Assembly: GCA_022747635.1 (NCBI GenBank)
Contig: JAKTNV010000734.1
Coordinates: 1 to 64,000, forward strand
Source: Hetaerina americana
Lineage: Eukaryota; Arthropoda; Insecta; Odonata; Calopterygidae
DNA length: 64,000 nucleotides
Direction: 5' to 3'
Numbering within the stretch: the first letter of the stretch is position 1; each line of letters starts with the position of its first letter. The notes beneath the pieces are model-generated. The model saw only the letters and a program-made list of their open reading frames with translations. It did no database searches and was not told where the DNA came from. Below, in pieces: positions 51,761 to 63,068 of this stretch. The translations under genes were made by a program, and so were the position numbers.

Positions 51761-53036
51761 AAACAACAATCTTCTGTTTAGAGTGATTGTTTGAGGTGTA
51801 TAGAAGGCATTTATTTTATTTTTAGAAATTTTAATTTTTCACATTTTTCCATGAAAAGTGCCAATACCCCCCCCTTCGGGCTCTAGGTGAAAATCTCACT
51901 CAACACAAATCAAACAAAAATGTTTCCATGGTGTGTATTGTTGTTCATTTTCATCAAATAAACAAAATAAAACCAAGAATAAATCCTGAAAGACAAGAAA
52001 TGAGCATAAAAGATGCTTCAGCGCAAGTGTTAACGTACTAAAAGAGCCCAAATTTAAAAAATATTGCGAAAAACAGCAATCTTCTGTTAAAAGAGTGAAT
52101 GTTTGAGGTGAAGAGAAGGCATTTTTTCATTTTTAGAAATTTTAATTTTTCACATTTTTCCATGAAAAGTGCCAATACCCCCCCCTTTGGGTTCTAGGTG
52201 AAAATCTCACTTGACACAAATCAAACAAAAATGTTTCCATGGTGTGTATTGTTGTTCATTTTCATCAAATAAACAAAATAAAACCGAGAATAAATCCGGA
52301 AAGACAAGAAATGAGCATAAAAGATGCTTCAGCGCTAGTGTTAACGTTGCTAAAAGAGCCCAAATTTCAAAAAATATTGCGAAAAAACAGCAATCTTCTG
52401 TTAAAAGAGTGAATGTTTGAGGTGTATAGAAGGCATTTTTTCATTTTTAGAAATTTTAATTTTTCACATTTTTCCATGAAAAGTGCCAATACCCCCCCCT
52501 TTGGGTTCTAGGTGAAAATCTCACTCGCAACAAATAAAAAAAAAATGTTTCCATGGTGTGTATTGTTGTTCATTTTCATCAAATAAAGGAAATAAAACCC
52601 AGAATAAATCCTGAAAGACAAGAAATGAGCATAAAGATGCTTCAGCGCAAGTGTTAACGTTGCTAAAAGAGCCCAAATTTCAAAAAATATTGCGAAAAAA
52701 ACCACTATCTTCTGTTTTAGAGTGAATGTTTGAGGTGCATAGAAGGCATTTTTTTCATTTTTAGAAATTTTAATTTTTCACTTTTTTCCATGAAAAGTGC
52801 CAAAACCCCCCCTTTGGGTTCTAGGTGAAAATCTCACTCGACACAAATCAAACAAAAATGTTTCCATGGTGTGTATTGTTGATCATTTTCATCAAATAAA
52901 CAAAATAAAAACCCAGAATAAATCCTGAAAAACAAGAAATGAGCATAAAAGATGCTTCAGCGCAAGTGTTAACGTTGCTAAAAGAGCCCAAATTTCAAAA
53001 AATATTGCGAAAAACAACAATCTTCTGTTTTAGAGT
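51476..53036 (+). repeat. Pentamer HOR G-A-B-H-F' (1561 bp)
   Basis: The order is G (acactcaacac), a G/A hybrid (ctcaacac with accaag and a shortened gtactaaa), B (cttgacac, ccggaaag), H (ctcgcaacaaataaaa, accactatc tail) and an F'/G hybrid (gttgatcat then aaaaacaag). It has the same order and length as pentamers further right. The F'/G fusion gives it a G-type tail. Confidence 0.75.
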
Positions 53037-54908
53037 GATTGTTTGAGGTGTATAGAAGGCATTTATTTTATTTTTAGAAATTTTAATTTTTCACATTTTT
53101 CCATGAAAAGTGCCAATACCCCCCCCTTTGGGTTCTAGGTGAAAATCTCACTCAACACAAATCAAACAAAAATGTTTCCATGGTGTGTATTGTTGTTCAT
53201 TTTCATCAAATAAACAAAATAAAACCCAGAATAAATCCTGAAAAAACAAGAAATGAGCATAAAAGATGCTTCAGCGCAAGTGTTAACGTTGCTAAAAGAG
53301 CCCAAATTTCAAAAAATATTGCGAAAAACAACAATCTTCTGTTTTAGAGTGATTGTTTGAGGTGTATAGAAGGCATTTATTATATTTTTAGAAATTTTAA
53401 TTTATCACATTTTTCCATGAAAAGTGCCAATACCCCCCCCTTTGGGTTCTAGGTGAAAATCTCACTCAAAAGAAATCAAACAAAAATGTTTCCATGGTGT
53501 GTATTGTTGTTCATTTTCATCAAATAAAAAAAATAAAACCAAGAATAAATCCTGAAAGACAAGAAATGAGCATAAAAGATGCTTCAGCGCAAGTGTTAAT
53601 GTTACTAAAAGAGCCCAAATTTAAAAAAATATTGCGAAAAACAGGAATCTTCTGTTTTTGAGTGAATGTTTGAGGTGTATAGAAGGCATTTTTTTCATTT
53701 TTAGAAATTTTAATTTTTCACATTTTTCCATGAAAAGTGCCAATACCCCCCCCTTTGGGTTCTAGGTGAAAATCTCACTCGCAACAAATCAAAAAAAAAT
53801 GTTTCCATGGTGTGTATTGTTGTTCATTTTCATCAAATAAACGAAATAAACCCAGAATAAATCCTGAAAGACAAGAAATGAGCATAAAAGATGCTTCAGC
53901 GCAAGTGTTAACGTTGCTAAAAAAGCCCATTTTTCAAAAAATATTGCGAAAAACACCAATCTTCTTTTTCAGACTGAATGTTTGAGGTGTATTGAAGGCA
54001 TTTATTTTATTTTTGGAAATTTTAATTTTTCACATTTTTCAATGAAAAGTGCCAATACCCCCCCCTTTGGGTTCTAGGTGAAAATCTCACTCGACAGAAA
54101 TCAAACAAAATGTTTCCATGGTGTGTATTGTTGGTCATTTTCATCAAATAAACAAAATAAAACCCAGAATAAATCCTGAAAGACAAGAAATGAGCATAAA
54201 AGATGCTTCAGCGCAAGTGTTAACGTTGTTAAAAGAGACAAAATTTCCAAAAATATTACGAAAAACAGGAATCTTCTGTTTTAGAGTGATTGTTTGAGGT
54301 GTATAGAAGGCATTATTTATTTTTAGAAATTTTAATTTTTCACATTTTTCCATTAAAAGTGCCAATACCCCCCCCCTTTGGGTTCTAGGTGAAAATCTTG
54401 CTCGACAGAAATCAAACAAAAATGTTTCCATGGTGTGTATTGTTGTTCATTTTCATCAAATAACAAAATAAAACCCAGAATAAATCCTGAAAGACAAGAA
54501 ATGAGCATAAAAGATGCTTCAGCGCAAGTGTTAACGTTGTTAAAAGAGCCCAAGTTTCCAAAATATTGCGAAAAAACAGCAATCATCTATTAAAAGAGTG
54601 AATGTTTGAGGTGTATAGAAGGCATTTTTTTCATTTTAGAAATTTTAATTTTTCACTTTTTTCCATGAAAAGTGCCAAAACCCCCCCCTTTGGGTTCTAG
54701 GTGAAAATCTCACTCGCCACAAATCAAACAAAATGATTCCATGGTGTGTATTGTTGATCATTTTCATCAAAAAAACAAAATAAAACCAGAATAAATCCGG
54801 AAAGACAAGAAATGAGCATAAAAGATGCTTCAGCGCAAATGTTAACGTTGCTAAAAAGCCCAAATCTCAAAAAATATTGCGAAAAACAGGAATCTTCTGT
54901 TTTAGAGT

Positions 54909-56473
54909 GAATGTTTGAGGTGTATAGAAGGCATTTTTTTCATTTTAGATATTTAATTTTCACATTTTTCCATGAAAAGTGCCAATACCCCCCCTTTGGG
55001 TTCTAGGTGAAAATCACACTCAACACAAATCAAACAAAAATGTTTCCATGGTGTGTATTGTTGTTCATTTTCATCAAATAAACAAAATAAAACCCAGAAT
55101 AAATCCTGAAAAACAAGAAATGAGCATAAAAGATGCTTCAGCGCAAGTGTTAACGTTGCTAAAAGAGCCCAAATTTCAAAAAATATTGCGAAAAACAACA
55201 ATCTTCTGTTTAGAGTGATTGTTTGAGGTGTATAGAAGGCATTTATTTTATTTTTAGAAATTTTAATTTTTCACATTTTTCCATGCAAAGTGCCAATACC
55301 CCCCCCTTTGGGTTCTAGGTGAAAATCTCACTCGAAAGAAATCAACAAAAATGTTTCCATGGTGTGTATTGTTGTTCATTTCATCAAATAAACAAAATAA
55401 AACCAAGAATAAATCCTGAAAGACAAGACAATGAGCATAAAAGATGCTTCAGCGCAAGTGTTAACGTTACTAAAAGAGCCCAAATTTAAAAAAATATTGC
55501 GAAAAACAGCAATCTTCTGTTAAAAGAGTGAATGTTTGAGGTGAAGAGAAGGCATTTTTTCATTTTTAGAAATTTTATTTTTCACATTTTTCCATGAAAA
55601 GTGCCAATACCCCCCCCTTTGGGTTCTAGGTGAAAATCTCACTTGACACAAATCAAACAAAAATGTTTCCATGGTGTGTATTGTTGTTCATTTTCATCAA
55701 ATAAACAAAATAAAACCCAGAATAAATCCGGAAAGACAAGAAATGAGCATAAAAGATGCTTCAGCGCTAGTGTTAACGTTGCTAAAAGAGCCCAAATTTC
55801 AAAAAATATTGCGAAAAACAGCAATCTTCTGTTAAAAGAGTGAATGTTTGAGGTGTATAGAAGGCATTTTTTCATTTTTAGAAATTTTAATTTTTCACAT
55901 TTTTCCATGAAAAGTGCCAATACCCCCTTTGCCCCCCCTTTGGGTTCTAGGTGAAAATCTCACTCGCAACAAATAAAAAAAAAATGTTTCCATGATGTGT
56001 ATTGTTGTTCATTTTCATCAAATAAACGAAATAAACCCAGAATAAATCCTGAAAGACAAGAAATGAGCATAAAAGATGCTTCAGCGCAAGTGTTAACGTT
56101 GCTAAAAGAGCCCAAATTTCAAAAATATTGCGAAAAAAACCACTATCTTCTGTTTTAGAGTGAATGTTTGAGGTGCATAGAAGGCATTTTTTTCATTTTT
56201 AGAAATTTTAATTTTTCACTTTTTTCCATGAAAAGTGCCAAAACCCCCCCCTTTGGGTTCTAGGTGAAAATCTCACTCGACACAAATCAAACAAAATGTT
56301 TCCATGGTGTGTATTGTTGATCATTTTCATCAAATAAACAAAATAAAACCCAGAATAAATCCGGAAAGACAAGAAATGAGCATAAAAGTTGCTTCAGCGA
56401 AAATGTTAACGTTGCTAAAAAAGCCCAAATCTCAAAAAATATTGCGAAAAACAGGAATCTTCTGTTTTAGAGT
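54909..56473 (+). repeat. Pentamer HOR G-A-B-H-F' (1565 bp)
   Basis: Monomer order by landmark: G (acactcaacac near 55017), A (ctcgaaag near 55331), B (cttgacac near 55641), H (ctcgcaacaaataaaa near 55961), F' (cactttttt, gttgatcat, ccggaaag near 56275). The H monomer has a duplicated C-tract/tttg motif at 55923-55938. Confidence 0.8.
55923..55941 (+). repeat. Duplicated C-tract plus tttg motif
   Basis: The sequence reads ccccctttg followed at once by ccccccctttg. It is a 9-11 bp tandem duplication of the C-tract and its flank, present in one monomer only. Confidence 0.9.
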
Positions 56474-59400
56474 GAATGTTTGAGGTGTATAGAAGGCATT
56501 TTTTTCATTTTTAGAAATTTTAATTTTTCACATTTTTCCATGAAAAGTGCCAATACCCCCCCCTTTGGGTTCTAGGTGAAAATCTCACTCAACACAAATC
56601 AAACAAAAATGTTTCCATGGTGTGTATTGTTGTTCATTTTCATCAAATAAACAAAATAAAACCCAGAATAAATCCTGAAAAACAAGAAATGAGCATAAAA
56701 GATGCTTCAGCGCAAGTGTTAACGTTGCTAAAAGAGCCCAAATTTCAAAAAATATTGCGAAAAACAACAATCTTCTGTTTTAGAGTGATTGTTTGAGGTG
56801 TATAGAAGGCATTTATTTTATTTTTAGAAATTTTAATTTTTCACATTTTTCCATGCAAAGTGCCAATACCCCCCCCTTAGGGTTCTAGGTGAAAATCTCA
56901 CTCGAAAGAAATCAAACAAAAATGTTTCCATGGTGTGTATTGTTGTTTATTTTCATCAAATAAACAAAATAAAACCAAGAATAAATCCTGAAAGACAAGA
57001 AATGAGCATAAAAGATGCTTCAGCGCAAGTGTTAACGTTACTAAAAGAGCCCAAATTTAAAAAAATATTGCGAAAAACAGCAATCTTCTGTTAAAAGAGT
57101 GAATGTTTGAAGTGAAGAGAAGGCATTTTTTTCATTTTTAGAAATTTTAATTTTTCACATTTTTCCATGAAAAGTGCCAATACCCCCCCCTTTGGGTTCT
57201 AGGTGAAAATCTCACTTGACACAAATCAAACAAAAATGTTTCCATGGTGTGTATTGTTGTTCATTTTCATCAAATAAACAAAATAAAACCCAGAATAAAT
57301 CCGGAAAGACAAGAAATGAGCATAAAAGATGCTTCAGCGCTAGTGTTAACGTTGCTAAAAGAGCCCAAATTTCAAAAAATATTGCGAAAAACAGCAATCT
57401 TCTGTTAAAAGAGTGAATGTTTGAGGTGTATAGAAGGCATTTTTTTCATTTTTAGAAATTTTAATTTTTCACATTTTTCCATGAAAAGTGCCGAAACCCC
57501 CCCCTTTGGGTTCTAGGTGAAAATCTCACTTGACACAAATCAAACAAAAATGTTTCCATGGTGTGTATTGTTGTTCATTTTCATCAAATAAACGAAATAA
57601 AACCCAGAATAAATCCTGAAAGACAAGAAATGAGCATAAAAGATGCTTCAGCGCAAGTGTTAACGTTGCTAAAAAAGCCCATTTTTCAAAAAATATTGCG
57701 AAAAACACCAATCTTCTTTTTCAGACTGAATGTTTGAGGTGTATTGAAGGCATTTATTTTATTTTTGGATATTTTAATTTTTCACATTTTTCAATGAAAA
57801 GTGCCAATACCCCCCCCTTTGGGTTCTAGGTGAAAATCTCACTCGACAGAAATCAAACAAAAATGTTTCCATGGTGTGTATTGTTGGTCATTTTCATCAA
57901 ATAAACAAAATAAAACCCAGAATAAATCCTGAAAGACAAGAAATGAGCATAAAAGATGCTTCAGCGCAAGTGTTAACGTTGCTAAAAGAGACAAAATTTC
58001 CAAAAATATTGCGAAAAACAGGAATCTTCTGTTTTAGAGTGATTGTTTGAGGTGTATAGAAGGCATTTATTTTATTTTTAGAAATTTTAATTTTTCACAT
58101 TTTTCCATGAAAAGTGCCAATACCCCCCCCTTTGGGTTCTAGGTGAAAATCTCACTCAACACAAATCAAACAAAAATGTTTCCATGGTGTGTATTGTTGT
58201 TCATTTTCATCAAATAAACAAAATAAAACCCAGAATAAATCCTGAAAAACAAGAAATGAGCATAAAAGATGCTTCAGCGCAAGTGTTAACGTTGCTAAAA
58301 GAGCCCAAATTTCAAAAAATATTGCGAAAAACAACAATCTTCTGTTTTAGAGTGATTGTTTGAGGTGTATAGAAGGCATTTATTTTATTTTTAGAAATTT
58401 TAATTTATCACATTTTTCCATGAAAAGGGCCAATACCCCCTTTGGGTTCTAGGTGAAAATCTCACTCGAAAGAAATCAAACAAAAATGTTTCCATGGTGT
58501 GTATTGTTGTTCATTTTCATCAAATAAACAAAATAAAACCAAGAATAAATCCTGAAAGACAAGAAATGAGCATAAAAGATGCTTCAGCGCAAGTGTTAAC
58601 GTTACTAAAAGAGCCCAAATTTAAAAAAATATTGCGAAAAACAGCAATCTTCTGTTAAAAGAGTGAATGTTTGAGGTGTATAGAAGGCATTTTTTTCATT
58701 TTTAGAAATTTTAATTTTTCACATTTTTCCACGAAAAGTGCCAATACCCCCCCCTTTGGGTTCTAGGTGAAAATCTCACTCGCAACAAATCAAAAAAAAA
58801 TGTTTCCATGGTGTGTATTGTTGTTCATTTTCATCAAATAAACGAAATAAAACCCAGAATAAATCCTGAAAGACAAGAAATGAGCATAAAAGATGCTTCA
58901 GCGCAAGTGTTAACGTTGCTAAAAAAGCCCATTTTTCAAAAAATATTGCGAAAAACACCAATCTTCTTTTTCAGACTGAATGTTTGAGGTGTATTGAAGG
59001 CATTTATTTTATTTTTGGAAATTTTAATTTTTCACATTTTTCAATGAAAAGTGCCAATACCCCCCCCTTTGGGTTCTAGGTGAAAATCTCACTCGACAGA
59101 AATCAAACAAAAATGTTTTCATGGTGTGTATTGTTGGTCATTTTCATCAAATAAACAAAATAAAACCCAGAATAAATCCTGAAAGACAAGAAATGAGCAT
59201 AAAAGATGCTTCAGCGCAAGTGTTAACGTTGCTAAAAGAGACAAAATTTCCAAAAATATTGCGAAAAACAGGAATCTTCTGTTTTAGAGTGATTGTTTGA
59301 GGTGTATAGAAGGCATTTATTTTATTTTTAGAAATTTTAATTTTTCACATTTTTCCATTAAAAGTGCCAATACCCCACCCTTTGGGTTCTAGGTGAAAAT

Positions 59401-60858
59401 CTTGCTCGACAGAAATCAAACAAAAATGTTTCCATGGTGTGTATTGTTGTTCATTTTCCTCAAATAAACAAAATAAAACCCAGAATAAATCCTGAAAGAC
59501 AAGAAATGAGCATAAAAGATCCTTCAGCGAAAATGTTAACCTTGCGAAAAGAGCCCAAATTTCAAAAAATATTGCGAAAAACAGCAATCTTCTATTAAAA
59601 GAGTGAATGTTTGAGGTGTATAGAAGGCATTTTTTTCATTTTTAGAAATTTTAATTTTTCACTTTTTTACATGAAAAGTGCCAAAACCCCCCCCTTTGGG
59701 TTCTAGGTGAAAATCTCACTCGACACAAATCAAACAAAAATGATTCCATGGTGTGTATTGTTGATCATTTTCATCAAAAAAACAAAATAAAACCCAGAAT
59801 AAATCCGGAAAGACAAGAAATGAGCATAAAAGATGCTTCAGCGCAAATGTTAACGTTGCTAAAAAAGCCCAAATCTCAAAAAATATTGCGAAAAACAGGA
59901 ATCTTCTGTTTTAGAGTGAATGTTTGAGGTGTATAGAAGGCATTTTTTTCATTTTTAGAAATTTTAATTTTTCACATTTTTCCATGAAAAGTGCCAATAC
60001 CCCCCCCTTTGGGTTCTAGGTGAAAATCACACTCAACACAAATCAAACAAAAATGTTTCCATGGTGTGTATTGTTGTTCATTTTCATCAAATAAACAAAA
60101 TAAACCCAGAATAAATCCTGAAAAACAAGAAATGAGCATAAAAGATGCTTCAGCGCAAGTGTTAACGTTGCTAAAAGAGCCCAAATTTCAAAAAATATTG
60201 CGAAAAACAACAATCTTCTGTTTTAGAGTGATTGTTTGAGGTGTATAGAAGGCATTTATTTTATTTTTAGAAATTTTAATTTTTCACATTTTTCCATGCA
60301 AAGTGCCAATACCCCCCCCTTTGGGTTCTAGGTGAAAATCTCACTCGAAAGAAATCAAACAAAAATGTTTCCATGGTGTGTATTGTTGTTCATTTTCATC
60401 AAATAAACAAAATAAAACCAAGAATAAATCCTGAAAGACAAGAAATGAGCATAAAAGATGCTTCAGCGCAAGTGTTAACGTTACTAAAAGAGCCCAAATT
60501 TAAAAAATATTGCGAAAAACCAGCAATCTTCTGTTAAAAGAGTGAATGTTTGAGGTGAAGAGAAGGCATTTTTTTCATTTTTAGAAATTTTAATTTTTCA
60601 CATTTTTCCATGAAAAGTGCCAATACCCCCCCCCTTTGGGTTCTAGGTGAAAATCTCACTTGACACAAATCAAACAAAAATGTTTCCATGGTGTGTATTG
60701 TTGTTCATTTTCATCAAATAAACAAAATAAAACCCAGAATAAATCCGGAAAGACAAGAAATGAGCATAAAAGATGCTTCAGCGCTAGTGTTAACGTTGCT
60801 AAAAGAGCCCAAATTTCAAAAAATATTGCGAAAAACAGCAATCTTCTGTTAAAAGAGT

Positions 60859-61171
60859 GAATGTTTGAGGTGTATAGAAGGCATTTTTTCATTTTTAGAA
60901 ATTTTAATTTTTCACATTTTTCCATGAAAAGTGCCAATACCCCCCCCTTTGGGTTCTAGGTGAAAATCTCACCCGCAACAAATAAAAAAAAAATGTTTCC
61001 ATGGTGTGTATTGTTGTTCATTTTCATCAAATAAACGAAATAAACCCAGAATAAATCCTGAAAGACAAGAAATGAGCATAAAAGATGCTTCAGCGCAAGT
61101 GTTAACGTTGCTAAAAGAGCCCAAATTTCAAAAAATATTGCGAAAAAAACCACTATCTTCTGTTTTAGAGT
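60859..61171 (+). repeat. Class H monomer (reference)
   Basis: It resembles class C in ctcNcgcaacaaataaaa with a long A run and in aaacgaaataaaccc. It differs in the downstream part, with gctaaaagagcccaaatttc and the special tail gcgaaaaaaaccactatctt. This copy has cacccgcaac in place of cactcgcaac. H copies also occur near 2.9, 10.4, 12.3, 17.0, 21.1, 42.4, 48.9, 52.7, 56.1 and 62.7 kb (tail positions). Confidence 0.8.
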
Positions 61172-61485
61172 GAATGTTTGAGGTGCATAGAAGGCATTTT
61201 TTTCATTTTTAGAAATTTTAATTTTTCACTTTTTTCCATGAAAAGTGCCAAAACCCTCCCCTTTGGGTTCTAGGTGAAAATCTCACTCGACACAAATCAA
61301 ACAAAAATGTTTCCATGGTGTGTATTGTTGATCATTTTCATCAAATAAACAAAATAAAACCCAGAATAAATCCGGAAAGACAAGAAATGAGCATAAAAGA
61401 TGCTTCAGCGAAAATGTTAACGTTGCTAAAAAAGCCCAAATCTCAAAAAATATTGCGAAAAAACAGGAATCTTCTGTTTTAGAGT
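61172..61485 (+). repeat. Class F' monomer (reference)
   Basis: It is related to F by gttgatcat, ccggaaag, aaaagcccaaatctc and tail caggaatcttctg. It differs by gtgcatagaagg, cacttttttccatg, gtgccaaaaccctcccc and gcgaaaatgttaacg. It follows H in the pentamers. Confidence 0.8.
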
Positions 61486-63068
61486 GAATGTTTGAGGTGT
61501 ATAGAAGGCATTTTTTTTCATTTTTAGAAATTTTAATTTTTCACATTTTTCCATGAAAAGTGCCAATACCCCCCCCTTTGGGTTCTAGGTGTAAAATCTC
61601 ACTCAACACAAATCAAACAAAAATGTTTCCATGGTGTGTATTGTTGTTCATTTTCATCAAATAAACAAAATAAAACCCAGAATAAATCCTGAAAAACAAG
61701 AAATGAGCATAAAAGATGCTTCAGCGCAAGTGTTAACGTTGCTAAAAGAGCCCAAATTTCAAAAAATATTGCGAAAAACAACAATCTTCTGTTTTAGAGT
61801 GATTGTTTGAGGTGTATAGAAGGCATTTATTTTATTTTTAGAAATTTTAATTTTTCACATTTTTCCATGCAAAGTGCCAATACCCCCCCCTTTGGGTTCT
61901 AGGTGAAAATCTCACTCGAAAGAAATCAAACAAAAATGTTTCCATGGTGTGTATTGTTGTTCATTTTCATCAAATAAACAAAATAAAACCAAGAATAAAT
62001 CCTGAAAGACAAGAAATGAGCATAAAAGATGCTTCAGCGCAAGTGTTTAACGTTACTAAAAGAGCCCAAATTTTAAAAAAATATTGCGAAAATCAGCAAT
62101 CTTCTGTTAAAAGAGTGAATGTTTGAGGTGAAGAGAAGGCATTTTTTTCATTTTTAGAAATTTTAATTTTTCACATTTTTCCATGAAAAGTGCCAATACC
62201 CCCCCCCCTTTGGGTTCTAGGTGAAAATCTCACTTGACACAAATCAAACAAAAATGTTTCCATGGTGTGTATTGTTGTTCATTTTTCATCAAATAAACAA
62301 AATAAAACCCAGAATAAATCCGGAAGAAGACAAGAAATGAGCATAAAAGATGCTTCAGCGCTAGTGTTAACGTTGCTAAAAGAGCCCAAATTTCAAAAAA
62401 TATTGCGAAAAAACAGCAATCTTCTGTTAAAAGAGTGAATGTTTGAGGTGTATAGAAGGCATTTTTTCATTTTTAGCAATTTTAATTTTTCACATATTTT
62501 CCATGAAAAGTGCCAATACCCCCCCCCCTTTGGGTTCTAGGTGAAAATCTCACCCGCAACAAATAAAAAAAAAAATGTTTCCATGGTGTGTATTGTTGTT
62601 CATTTTCATCAAATAAACGAAATAAACCCAGAATAAATCCTGAAAGACAAGAAATGAGCATAAAAGATGCTTCAGCGCAAGTGTTAACGTTGCTAAAAGA
62701 GCCCAAATTTCAAAAAATATTGCGAAAAAAACCACTATCTTCTGTTTTAGAGTGAATGTTTGAGGTGCATAGAAGGCATTTTTTTTCATTTTTTGAAATT
62801 TTAATTTTTCACTTTTTTTCCATGAAAAGTGCCAAAACCCTCCCCTTTGGGTTCTAGGTGAAAATCTCACTCGACACAAATCAAACAAAAATGTTTCCAT
62901 GGTGTGTATTGTTGATCATTTTCATCAAATAAACAAAATAAAACCCAGAATAAATCCGGAAAGACAAGAAATGAGCATAAAAGATGCTTCAGCGAAAATG
63001 TTAACGTTGCTAAAAAAGCCCAAATCTCAAAAAATATTGCGAAAAACAGGAATCTTCTGTTTTAGAGT
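61486..63068 (+). repeat. Pentamer HOR G-A-B-H-F' with many insertions (1583 bp)
   Basis: Same class order as 59918-61485 but 15 bp longer. The extra bases are scattered single-base insertions, for example ggtgtaaaatctc (61589), gtgtttaacg (62043), catttttcatc (62281), cacatattttcc (62492) and ttttttgaaatt (62790), plus a 3-base gain in ggaagaagacaag (62323). C-tracts in this stretch reach ten C. Confidence 0.8.

Larger units (their letters stand above)
53060..57480 (+). repeat. 4.4-kb duplicated segment, left copy (offset about 5.0 kb)
   Basis: About 14 monomers matching 58060-62500 at 5002-5017 bp offset, in the order G, A, C, D, E', F', G, A, B, H, F', G, A, B. The 54.1-55.6 kb part has many single-base deletions that the right copy lacks. 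Boundaries are approximate (about 100 bp). Confidence 0.8.
59918..61485 (+). repeat. Pentamer HOR G-A-B-H-F' (1568 bp), clean example
   Basis: Five monomers between successive class G starts: G (acactcaacac near 60029), A (ctcgaaag near 60344), B (cttgacac near 60658), H (60859-61171) and F' (61172-61485). Another turn follows immediately at 61486-63068. Confidence 0.85.
58060..62500 (+). repeat. 4.4-kb duplicated segment, right copy
   Basis: This is the sister of 53060-57480, with the same monomer order. After about 62.5 kb it continues as H and F', whereas the left copy continues after 57.48 kb as a B/C hybrid and D, so the homology ends there. From 61.5 kb on it carries many one-base insertions absent from the left copy. 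Confidence 0.8.
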
